A stretch of 10,381 nucleotides of DNA, from NCBI GenBank assembly GCA_018827585.1, contig JAHJXP010000052.1, positions 1-10,381 of the forward strand. The letters run 5' to 3'. Within the stretch, counting starts at the first letter, position 1; each line of letters opens with the position of its first letter. This DNA is from Pseudomonadota bacterium (GTDB lineage Bacteria > Desulfobacterota > Syntrophia > Syntrophales > UBA5619). The position numbers and the translations under genes were made by a program. Below are positions 1 through 5,985 of the stretch, piece after piece. The notes under the pieces are model-generated. The model was not told the DNA's origin, did no database searches, and saw only the letters and a list, made by a program, of their open reading frames with translations.

Positions 1-275
1 GTAAAGCGGTAGAAGGCGTACTCGCCGTCCGCAAAGCGGACCACCGGGGCGGATGTTCGTTCTTCCAGTCCCCTCTTTATGTAATCGTGCAAAATCTTCA
101 GGTAATCAGGGGCATCGGCCACGCTCCGGTGGAAGAGGCAGATCTCCTGCTCCGCGATCTCCGGCACGTTGACCCGGATGACCGGTTCGTTGTCGATATC
201 GGGCAGGTCGAGCCTGGAAAGGCGGAACTCCCCGCCATCCAGCAATTCATGGAGATACTCTTTGTCGTTCCTCAT
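1..275 (-). CDS. GT-D-type (DUF1792-like) glycosyltransferase, N-terminal part, cut by window edge
   Basis: This is the N-terminal 91 residues of a protein that continues beyond the left edge. The start ATG (275-273) overlaps the restored stop of the upstream methyltransferase as ATGA, so the two are probably translationally coupled. The first 45 residues are acidic and rich in Leu and Ile. They lead to VVRFADGEYAFYRF at about residues 78-91. An R-F-G/A-D-G-E block is the hallmark near the start of the GT-D glycosyltransferase domain (DUF1792 family), where the D-x-E motif serves sugar-nucleotide or metal binding. The expected role is sugar transfer in surface glycan or glycoprotein assembly, in the cytoplasm. 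The adjoining GT2 and methyltransferase genes agree with this. The assignment rests on one motif and on context, because the rest of the domain is outside the window. Confidence 0.6.
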   Translation of the reverse strand, partial: MRNDKEYLHELLDGGEFRLSRLDLPDIDNEPVIRVNVPEIAEQEICLFHRSVADAPDYLKILHDYIKRGLEERTSAPVVRFADGEYAFYRF

Positions 276-1127
276 AGTGATGCCTGTTCTATATTTTCAT
301 CCTTCTTCGCCACGACGGCGAAGCTGTGTCCCGAATAGCAGCGGGCGATCAGTCGCGCGAACGGTTTGAGAACCAGCGTCCGCTCGAGCTTCTCCTTGAC
401 GTGCTCCGAGAGGTAACTCTTGCTGCGAACCATGCAGAATCCATGATTCGCGAGGAGCCTCTTCAAGGTTTCCGGCGTATAGCGTATAATGGTACAGGTG
501 GTAGGGAAGCTGCCAGCCCTTCCACAGAGCCCATGTCTTCCGGGCGTCCGTCCCCGCATAATTCGGAACATCCACCACAAGCATACCGTCCCGTTTCAGC
601 CACCGTCGAGCCTTCTGCAGGTACGGGCGAGGATCGGGCGTGTGTTCCAGAAAATGCCACATGGTAATGACATCGAACGACTCCAGCGGATAATTGATCC
701 CGTCGATCGTCCCGACGACCACTGGTATCCCAAGTTCACCGCGAACGTACACGGCCGAATCATCGGAAATGTCCATCCCTTCGACATCGTAGCCGGTATC
801 ACGGCAGGCCAGAAGGAAATAACCCATACCGCAACCGATGTCGAGAATCCGCCCCTTTCTCATGATCTTGCGAAAGAAGCGGATCCGATGCGTTTCTTGA
901 GAAAGGCGCTTTTTCATCTCGGGGGATCGACTTTTTAACCCATGACCATATTGACCATCGAAGTAGCTGTACCGGTACAGATCGCCGAGTTCATTTACAC
1001 CGGGACGGGGATCAAGGAAACCCAGGCCGCAGGCGTCGCAGCAATAGACGGTCCAGTCCTCCTGACGGTAGAGAAGGCTTCTTTCCGAACTGTTGCAGAG
1101 GATGCAGTTTGCAGCGGCGCGCTCCAT
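272..1127 (-). pseudogene. Zinc-ribbon class I SAM-dependent methyltransferase, frameshifted by a 7-bp tandem duplication
   Basis: The N-terminus has a CxxC...CxxC zinc ribbon (C8, C11, C30, C33). A Rossmann methyltransferase domain follows, with motif I ILDIGCGMG at residues 94-102, an acidic residue after the next strand (GMDIS), and a typical post-I region (MWHFLEHTPDP, then DGMLVVDVPN). This is the Methyltransf_12/23-type enzyme common in O-antigen and capsule loci. After PYHLYHYT the reading frame is broken. Two tandem copies of the same 7 bp (475-488) shift it, and the expected continuation (PETLKRLLANHGF... ending ENIEQASL) is found in another frame down to the TGA at 274-272. Removing one copy restores a 282-residue protein. 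As read, the product has 276 residues, with about its last 60 scrambled, and stops at 299-297. I chose ATG 1127, just after the GT2 stop, over ATG 1151, which overlaps the GT2 gene. The sugar substrate is unknown. Confidence 0.85.
475..488. repeat. 7-bp perfect tandem duplication inside the methyltransferase gene
   Basis: The plus strand reads GCGTATA twice in direct succession (475-481 and 482-488). On the coding strand this is TATACGC repeated. Deleting one unit rejoins HYT to PETLKRLL and restores the methyltransferase frame exactly. The unit therefore looks like a recent slippage or duplication event, or a sequencing or assembly error. Confidence 0.9.
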
Positions 1128-1131
1128 GTGA

Positions 1132-2022
1132 TCAGCGGCCCCCCTCACCATTCATCTGTTTGAGCGTTTCGTAGACGGCCCGGTATTTGGTCCGCTTCCC
1201 TTCGGCCCCAGCCCTGTCGCAAAGGAAAGGCATTGTCAGTGTCAGCGTGACCAACCGGAAACGGGTCTTGATCAAATCGGCCTTCCGAATTCTGGCGATG
1301 GTCTCCGGAAGGTAGTGCTTCCGGTAGAACAGGTACTCGGCCCTGGTCTTTTTCTTCCAGACTTCCGCAGGAAAGGATTGCCGTTCGCTCCGGCCGCCGA
1401 AGTGAACGACAGCGACAGAATCGACATAGCCGATTTCATAGCCAGCCCTGCGGATTCTCAGACAGATGTCCTGGTCCTCTCCATAGAGGATGAAATCCTC
1501 GTCGAAACCCCCGATCCGCCGGATCAGATCGGTCCGTGCGATCATGCTGGCGCCCAGGACGCAGGCAATTTCGCCTTTCAAACCTTCCATCTCCGACATG
1601 GCGAACTTCTGTCCTGGATACCGCCAGGAAACCGATTCCTGCAAGCTTCCATCCGGATTGATCAATCGGGTCCCGGCCAGGCCGACCTGCGGATGGGCGT
1701 CCATGAACCGGATGCATTCCGCAATGAGGCCGGAAGCGGTCAACTTCGCATCCGGGTTCAGGTAATAGAGATAGCGCCCGCGGCACAGCGGTAGAACCTG
1801 ATTGTTGGCCGCGGCGAAGCCCCTGTTTTCTTTATTGACGGTCAGGTGGACCCACGGGTAACGGTTCCGGACAATCTCCGCGCTCCCGTCCGTCGAGGCG
1901 TTGTCGACGACAAAGACCTCACGGGAAGGGGCCGTCTGTGGGCCGATGGACTCGAGGCACGCCCCGATCAAATCGGCCGTGTTGTAGTTGACGATGATGA
2001 TCGAAACGTCCGGAAGATTCAT
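1132..2022 (-). CDS. Family 2 glycosyltransferase (rhamnosyltransferase-like)
   Basis: The 296-residue protein starts with the classic GT-A strand VSIIIVNYNT (residues 6-15), followed by VVDNASTDGS (38-47), the nucleotide-sugar binding region. NRGFAAANN lies at 66-74, and LNPDAKL (88-94) occupies the place of the DxD metal site, as in WbbL-type rhamnosyltransferases. The C-terminal half carries GFDEDFILYGEDQDICLRIR, the usual acceptor-side ED motif. It should add one sugar to a lipid-linked glycan on the cytoplasmic face of the inner membrane; donor and acceptor cannot be read from sequence. MNLPDVSIII is a normal family N-terminus, but the Shine-Dalgarno directly before ATG 2022 is weak. A six-codon ORF with a strong site lies just upstream. 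The gene ends four bases before the methyltransferase start, so the genes form one minus-strand operon. Confidence 0.9.
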   Translation of the reverse strand: MNLPDVSIIIVNYNTADLIGACLESIGPQTAPSREVFVVDNASTDGSAEIVRNRYPWVHLTVNKENRGFAAANNQVLPLCRGRYLYYLNPDAKLTASGLIAECIRFMDAHPQVGLAGTRLINPDGSLQESVSWRYPGQKFAMSEMEGLKGEIACVLGASMIARTDLIRRIGGFDEDFILYGEDQDICLRIRRAGYEIGYVDSVAVVHFGGRSERQSFPAEVWKKKTRAEYLFYRKHYLPETIARIRKADLIKTRFRLVTLTLTMPFLCDRAGAEGKRTKYRAVYETLKQMNGEGGR

Positions 2023-2024
2023 CT

Positions 2025-2045
2025 TTATCGCGATCCCGATCCCAT
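2025..2045 (-). promoter_or_regulatory. Candidate six-codon leader ORF with strong ribosome site before the GT2 gene
   Basis: On the minus strand AAGGAG (2056-2051) stands five bases before an ATG (2045-2043) that opens a short frame, Met-Gly-Ser-Gly-Ser-Arg, with TAA at 2027-2025. Two bases later the GT2 ATG begins, in a different frame. The GT2 start itself has no good Shine-Dalgarno. This layout would suit reinitiation or coupling from a leader peptide. It could instead be a damaged original start, since a GGGATC repeat lies within the stretch. Confidence 0.4.
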
Positions 2046-2155
2046 TTGGGCTCCTTCTAACACAAAATCACCTCTTTCTCACCATGAATCTCCAGAGCCC
2101 CGTTCGGGTCCCGATAGGCCTTGACGGCTCACGGCAAGAATGCTAAACGCCAGTC

Positions 2156-2365
2156 ATGTTCAAGATCTTGCTTTACCTCTACGGCAACAAGACCGGCCAG
2201 AGATTCCTGGAGCGGATCATCCGCAAGGCCCATCTCTACATGGGTGTCGGCTCGGGTGAAACCGTATCTGAAAGCGGAGAAGCAGGCGTCCTGCAAAAGC
2301 TCAAGGCACTCAAAACCCCACCTTATAAAACCTGGAATCTGTGGCTCTGGGTCCTTAGTCACTAA
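2156..2365 (+). pseudogene. N-terminal remnant of an FkbM-family methyltransferase
   Basis: The 69-residue frame has the look of the leader region that precedes the SAM-binding core in a common FkbM-methyltransferase subgroup. It has a basic amphipathic start (MFKILLYLYGNKTGQ), then GVGSGETVSESGEAGVLQKLK at about residues 30-50, then a short run ending in PPY at 55-57. In intact members a C-I-F-D-V-G-A-N type motif follows at this point. Here the frame instead runs into KTWNLWLWVLSH and a stop. The SAM-binding domain is wholly absent, so no catalytic function is possible. The break lies near base 2327 and is followed by AT-rich, non-matching DNA. No clear Shine-Dalgarno precedes the ATG. The family call is from memory of motif patterns and is not proved by alignment. 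Confidence 0.55.
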
Positions 2366-2517
2366 ACCGTAAAGTTGATCCAGTTTTTGGTAAGATATTT
2401 TTCATGACCTGTGCAAACCCTTTGCTGTAAAGTGATTGCTGAGATTATTTTTTAATCCAACTTTTAAAATATGAGTCATATTTTTGGTTCCGGCTCGTCC
2501 GGGTTAGGGGAAGACCA
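2355..2517. other. AT-rich non-coding stretch after the FkbM remnant
   Basis: Composition changes sharply here from GC-rich coding DNA to runs of T and A. An 11-base perfect dyad, TTAGTCACTAA, lies at 2355-2365 over the stop of the remnant. TTGCTG followed 18 bases later by TATTTT (about 2423-2452) is a weak promoter-like pair for the downstream gene. No ORF, transposase fragment or terminal repeat could be recognised. The stretch may be foreign DNA or the scar of the event that removed the rest of the FkbM gene. Confidence 0.4.
2506..2511 (+). promoter_or_regulatory. Ribosome binding site that supports a TTG start
   Basis: AGGGGA lies six bases before TTG 2518. No ATG or GTG in the same frame lies between this site and the conserved part of the protein, so the site fixes the unusual start codon. 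Confidence 0.6.
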
Positions 2518-3042
2518 TTGCCCTCATCGAACGATGTAAAACAGTGGATCGTCGGAAAGTATGCCAGGAAACACCGTTTGAGGATCTTCATCGAAACGGG
2601 GACTTATGAAGGGGAAATGGTCGCGGCCATGCAGAAACGCTTCCATACGATCCACTCTATCGAGATTTTTGAACCGCTCTTCCGGATGGCCGTCGAAAAA
2701 TTCTCCGGATCAAAGCATATCCACCTTCATCATGGCGACAGCGAGGACCTTCTGCCGGCCATCCTCGAGACGGTGGACGAACCCGCACTTTTCTGGCTCG
2801 ATGCGCACTACTCAGGCGAGGGAACCGGCAGAGGCCATATCGATTCGCCGATCATAAAGGAACTGAAATGGATCTTCGCCCATCCCGTCAAGGATCACGT
2901 CATCCTGATCGATGACGCCAGGCAGTTCCTGGGGAAGGACGGGTACCCCACGCTGGAGGAACTCAGGGCATTCGTCCATAGGAACCATCCCCGCTCGGCG
3001 TTCATTGTGAAGGATGATATTATTCGGATCCATGGGGAATAA
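2518..3042 (+). CDS. Small SAM-dependent methyltransferase-like protein of unknown substrate
   Basis: The 174-residue protein starts at TTG. It has a single Rossmann-like domain. FIETGTYEGEMV (24-35) takes the place of methyltransferase motif I. IHSIEIFEP (45-53) ends strand 2 with the acidic residue that would bind the ribose of SAM. HHGDSEDLLP (71-80) fits the motif II region, and LFWLDAHYSGEGTGRG (91-106) and VILIDDAR (128-135) supply the later strands. The ETGTYEG...WLDAHY...IDDAR pattern recurs in stand-alone proteins of polysaccharide loci, usually annotated only as class I methyltransferase-like. It is shorter than typical sugar methyltransferases and has no extra N- or C-terminal domain. 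Its neighbours (GT2, DUF268, GT4) suggest glycan modification. Whether it is catalytic cannot be told from the sequence. Confidence 0.7.
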   Translation: MPSSNDVKQWIVGKYARKHRLRIFIETGTYEGEMVAAMQKRFHTIHSIEIFEPLFRMAVEKFSGSKHIHLHHGDSEDLLPAILETVDEPALFWLDAHYSGEGTGRGHIDSPIIKELKWIFAHPVKDHVILIDDARQFLGKDGYPTLEELRAFVHRNHPRSAFIVKDDIIRIHGE

Positions 3043-3121
3043 CCGCATTCGGCCCCTCAAGAATCAACGCGATCGGTGGACAGGGGCAGGTCATGTCTTT
3101 TATTTCAGTTGTTGCGGCCAT
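3020..3121 (-). CDS. Possible 33-residue protein (unrecognised), antisense in the 2518-gene/DUF268 gap
   Basis: AAGGAG (3133-3128) sits six bases before ATG 3121, the best-placed Shine-Dalgarno in this gap. The frame encodes a 33-residue peptide with a Cys-Pro-Cys-Pro-Pro core (residues 12-16) followed by a short hydrophobic run, IALILEG. It ends inside the 3' end of the plus-strand methyltransferase-like gene. I recognise no family. A competing plus-strand frame of 34 codons (3093-3197) overlaps it, so either or both may be chance. It could also be the stump of a lost gene. Confidence 0.25.
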   Translation of the reverse strand: MAATTEIKDMTCPCPPIALILEGPNAVIPHGSE

Positions 3122-3209
3122 ACCATTCTCCTTCATCTCAGAGGGAGGATCGGAGTTCGGATTGCCGTGGAATCACCGTTCATCGCCGCATGATTAAGGG
3201 GTAATGGCT

Positions 3210-3971
3210 ATGCACTTCAGGATCATCGTCAAGGGAATGCCCCTACTGACCTACCTCAAAGGAATGCCCGGCTTTCTCCGGGAATACAGAGAGATCCGTC
3301 GCCAGGCTGAAAAGTCGGGGAATGGCTTTCCCTTCGGAAAGCCTTACCCATGCCTCGCCGACAAGGGGCAGGGAAGCGGCGTCCTCGCGGAGCACTACTT
3401 CCACCAGGACCTTTACTGCGCCCGGAAGGTGTTTCAGAACAACCCCGCGCGGCATGTGGACATTGGTTCCCGCATCGATGGTTTCGTTAGCCATGTGGCG
3501 TCCTTCAGGGAGATCGAAGTCCTGGACGTCCGGGATCTCTCGCCAGCAATCCCCGGCATCCGCTTCAACCGGGCAGACCTTACGGCGAAGAATTTCCCCT
3601 TGGTCGACTACTGCGATTCCCTTTCATGCCTCCACGCCCTGGAGCACTTCGGTCTCGGCCGCTACGGAGACCCGGTGGACTACGACGGCCATCTCGTCGG
3701 TTGGAAGAATATGCACCGAATGCTCAAAAAAGGGGGGAAGCTCTATTTTTCCGTCCCTATCGGAAAGCAGCGGATCGAGTTCAACGCCCACCGGGTCTTT
3801 TCGATCGCTTACCTGCTGGGTCTCATGGAAAACCGTTACACAATCGACTCGTTCGCCTACATTAACGACACGCAGGAGTTCATCGCCGATACGGCCTTGG
3901 ACGAGGCATCCGTCCGCAGCAACTTCGGCTGCCGCTACGGGTGTGGCATCTTTGAGCTGACCAAGCGCTGA
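3210..3971 (+). CDS. DUF268 family protein, methyltransferase-like, surface-glycan locus
   Basis: The 253-residue protein contains the block typical of DUF268: HVDIGSRIDGFVSHVASFR (82-100), an IEVLDVRDL strand (102-110), CLHALEHFGLGRYGDPVD (140-157), MLKKGGKLYFSVPIGK (171-186) and RIEFNAHRVF (188-197). The order D-x-G-S, D-V-R, H-A-L-E-H and G-G-x-L-Y-x-S-V-P mirrors a class I SAM methyltransferase fold with a degenerate motif I. DUF268 proteins recur in polysaccharide biosynthesis loci, but their reaction is not established to my knowledge. ATG 3204 lies only two bases after AAGGGG (3196-3201), whereas ATG 3210 lies eight bases after it, so 3210 is the better start. The 3' end overlaps the convergent GT4 gene by 37 bp. 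Confidence 0.85.
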   Translation: MHFRIIVKGMPLLTYLKGMPGFLREYREIRRQAEKSGNGFPFGKPYPCLADKGQGSGVLAEHYFHQDLYCARKVFQNNPARHVDIGSRIDGFVSHVASFREIEVLDVRDLSPAIPGIRFNRADLTAKNFPLVDYCDSLSCLHALEHFGLGRYGDPVDYDGHLVGWKNMHRMLKKGGKLYFSVPIGKQRIEFNAHRVFSIAYLLGLMENRYTIDSFAYINDTQEFIADTALDEASVRSNFGCRYGCGIFELTKR

Positions 3972-5107
3972 TCCTCCCGGACCTCCTCATAGACGGCGAG
4001 GACGCGCATGACGGCGGCCTCCCAGGAGTTTTCTCCGGCCGTCTTTTCGGCTTCCCAACCCATCCTTTCCCGCACATCCTTATCGAGCAAAGTCCCGATC
4101 CTGGCGGCGACGGTTTCTTCATCTTCCGGGTTCCCGACGACAAAACCGTTTTCCCCCTCCCGGACAACGTCCCTCGCCCCTACCGAACCGCTGATCAGGA
4201 CGGGCAGGCCGGCGGCCATCGCCTCCAGGACGACCATCCCGAAGGTGTCGAACCGGGAGAGCATGGCGTAGAGGTCCCCCGCGAGGTAGAATTCCGGCAG
4301 ATCTTCCCGCGCCATGGCGCCCGTGAAGACGACTGCGTCTCCGATTCCCAGTTCCCGGGCCAGGCGCCCATAGCCCTTCTGATCCCCGCGGCCCACGACG
4401 AGGAGACGGAATCGCCGCTCGGGATTCCGCCTCCGGAGACAACCCAGTCCCCGGAGGAGATGGTCGAGACCTTTTACGGCGAAGTTCATCGAGACGAAAA
4501 GGATCAGGGGGTCGTCGGCGTCGATTCCAAAGCGGCTGCGGATTTCCCGCCGGCAGCGTTCCCGATCGAACTTCTCGTAGGGCGCCGCATCGATTCCGGG
4601 ATGAACCACCGAGACCCGCGCCGGATCGACGGGGTACTCGCTCAGAAAGATCCTTCGGGTCAGCTCCGAGACGGCCAGAAACCTGCGGCACCCCCCTTCC
4701 CGAACGAGGCGCTCCTCCATCCGCGCGGTGGTCCGGTCGAACAGGCTCATCCTCTTTTTCCGAACCTCCCGAACCCACCAGCGGTGCGGAACGCCGTGCA
4801 TGGTATAGACATCGGCGGAAAAGACCCGGTCATGGGTGTGGACGAGGTCGAAGGGACCTGCGGCAGCGATCCGCCGGCGGGCGAACCAGGCGAAGCTCGG
4901 CGCAATGAGAAATCTCGGAAAGGCGACGATGGGGACCTGGTGGAAGGCGATCCTGCCGGAAGCAGCCGCCCAGCGGTTGGTGAAGACGTGGACCTCGAAG
5001 CGGGGGTCGGCGGCGATCCGTTCCGTCAACTCGGCCGCGAATCCCTCCGCCCCGCCCACCAGGCCGTACTTGGGGATCGCCACCGCTATTCTTCTTTTAT
5101 CTTCCAT
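3935..5107 (-). CDS. Family 4 glycosyltransferase (GT-B fold)
   Basis: The 390-residue protein has the full GT4 layout. The N-terminal acceptor domain begins IAVAIPKYGLVGGAEGFAAEL (7-27), with the glycine-rich loop GGAEG. It then has FDLVHTHDR (86-94) and YTMHGVPH (101-108). The linker carries VVHPGID (167-173). The donor domain has LILFVSMNFAVKGLDHLL (201-218), LLVVGRGD (235-242), VVFTGAM (259-265) and the E-x7-E equivalent RFDTFGMVVLEAMAAGLPV, here D287 and E295. Asp in the first position is a common variant. It probably transfers a sugar onto a lipid-linked glycan or lipid A core. ATG 5107 has AGGAG only two bases upstream, closer than normal. The C-terminus runs into the opposite DUF268 gene, so the last dozen residues may be a late-added tail. 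Confidence 0.88.
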   Translation of the reverse strand: MEDKRRIAVAIPKYGLVGGAEGFAAELTERIAADPRFEVHVFTNRWAAASGRIAFHQVPIVAFPRFLIAPSFAWFARRRIAAAGPFDLVHTHDRVFSADVYTMHGVPHRWWVREVRKKRMSLFDRTTARMEERLVREGGCRRFLAVSELTRRIFLSEYPVDPARVSVVHPGIDAAPYEKFDRERCRREIRSRFGIDADDPLILFVSMNFAVKGLDHLLRGLGCLRRRNPERRFRLLVVGRGDQKGYGRLARELGIGDAVVFTGAMAREDLPEFYLAGDLYAMLSRFDTFGMVVLEAMAAGLPVLISGSVGARDVVREGENGFVVGNPEDEETVAARIGTLLDKDVRERMGWEAEKTAGENSWEAAVMRVLAVYEEVREDQRLVSSKMPHP

Positions 5108-5203
5108 CGCTCCTATACGCCGTCAAGGAAAACAGAAAACCAGGCTGATCCGATCCATCACGGACAACGGGTTTATCGGAAAATCTTTCTACTTTTGGAA
5201 TGT

Positions 5204-5734
5204 TTACTTTACCTGGTACTCCTTGATGACCTCGATCATCTTCGCGACCTCTTCGGATGAAAGCTTCTCCCTGTAAATATAACGGCAGATCCGCTCCTTG
5301 TCCAGGATGACGACGTTCGAAGAGTCGTTCTGGAGGCCCCAGAGGTTCAGGATGGTGTAGTCGTAATCCAGCAGGATGACGGCGCCGGTCTTTTCCTGCT
5401 TGCTCTTGACGATCCCCTTGATGAGGAAATTGGGCAGCGCGGTCGCCTTCATATTCGTGATTCCGAGCCCCTTGTACTTGTTCTTGCGGTCCAGACCGGG
5501 GTCCTTGAGGAGGACATCCTCCACGTGGACGTTCATATCCTTTTCGTCCGGATCGACATAGAAGATGGATATCACCCTTCCCTCAAACTCCGGAGAGGCG
5601 AGCGAGTACTCCTTTCCGGTCGAATCTTTCAGTCTGAAATCCGGGGCCTTGTCCCCGACCTTCAGCTCTGCAGCCAGGGCAGCGGAAACGGTCCACACGA
5701 TCGCCAGCAGCGCCATAAGAACAGTTTTTTTCAT
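5204..5734 (-). CDS. Secreted YtfJ-family thioredoxin-fold protein
   Basis: The 176-residue protein starts with a Sec signal peptide: MKK, a hydrophobic core, and a likely cleavage after ALA near residue 21. The mature part begins ELKVGDKAPDFRLKDSTGKEY, the usual start of AhpC/TSA-like and YtfJ domains. It continues with GRVISIFYVDPDEKDMN, LGITNMKATALPNFLIKGIV, ILNLWGLQNDSSNVVILDKE and a C-terminal helix, SSEEVAKMIEVIKEY. The NLWGLQNDSSNVVILDK block matches YtfJ (HI0045-type). No CxxC is present and the only mature Cys lies late (ERIC), so thiol redox chemistry is unlikely. Its role in the periplasm is unknown. AAGGAGG lies six bases before ATG 5734, and a sigma70-type promoter lies upstream. 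The GT4 gene follows on the same strand after 96 bases with no visible terminator, so read-through is possible. Confidence 0.85.
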   Translation of the reverse strand: MKKTVLMALLAIVWTVSAALAAELKVGDKAPDFRLKDSTGKEYSLASPEFEGRVISIFYVDPDEKDMNVHVEDVLLKDPGLDRKNKYKGLGITNMKATALPNFLIKGIVKSKQEKTGAVILLDYDYTILNLWGLQNDSSNVVILDKERICRYIYREKLSSEEVAKMIEVIKEYQVK

Positions 5735-5790
5735 GCCATGCCTCCTTTATTGCAGTCGTATGCATCCCGTGCTCTTCAGGAAGCGGTCGC

Positions 5791-5819
5791 ATTATAGGAA
5801 AAAGGCCGGGGCCGATCAA
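5791..5819 (-). promoter_or_regulatory. Sigma70-type promoter of the YtfJ-like gene
   Basis: On the minus strand TTGATC (5819-5814) and a perfect TATAAT (5796-5791) are separated by 17 bases. Transcription would start near 5784, leaving a leader of about 50 bases with the AAGGAGG site of the YtfJ-like gene. Confidence 0.75.
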
Positions 5820-5857
5820 GGTAAATCATCAGGGCGTCGCGAATGAATGCCACCCGC

Positions 5858-5899
5858 GGCAACACCTTATCCGCGCAGGCAACAGGCGGGGCCGCGGAT
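5858..5899. repeat. Direct and inverted repeats in the divergent promoter region
   Basis: GGCAACA occurs at 5858-5864 and 5878-5884, a spacing of exactly 20 bases, about two helical turns. ATCCGCG (5869-5875) is the reverse complement of CGCGGAT (5893-5899), with a 17-base loop. They lie between the YtfJ promoter and the ligase start, where a regulator of the beta-oxidation operon would bind. The half sites match no operator I know. No convincing sigma70 promoter was seen for the ligase. Confidence 0.35.
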
Positions 5900-5985
5900 G
5901 ACTGCCTTTGCCGTTTTATTCTATTGAAATGCCATTTCTTCCTGTGCTAAGGAGAAGCGAAAAATCGAGGGGTTGAAAACGCGCC

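Noticed and set aside
3093..3197. Plus-strand 34-codon frame between the 2518 gene and the DUF268 gene
   Set aside because: It has a moderate ribosome site but no recognisable sequence, and it overlaps a better-supported antisense frame. It was not listed as a gene.
4119..4778. Minus-strand 219-codon frame within the GT4 gene
   Set aside because: It is a shifted reading of the GT4 coding strand, whose own frame has all family motifs.
5924..5950. TTGAAA followed 15 bases later by TGCTAA as a promoter for the ligase operon
   Set aside because: The -10 box matches poorly and the spacing is short, so it is not supportable as a promoter call.
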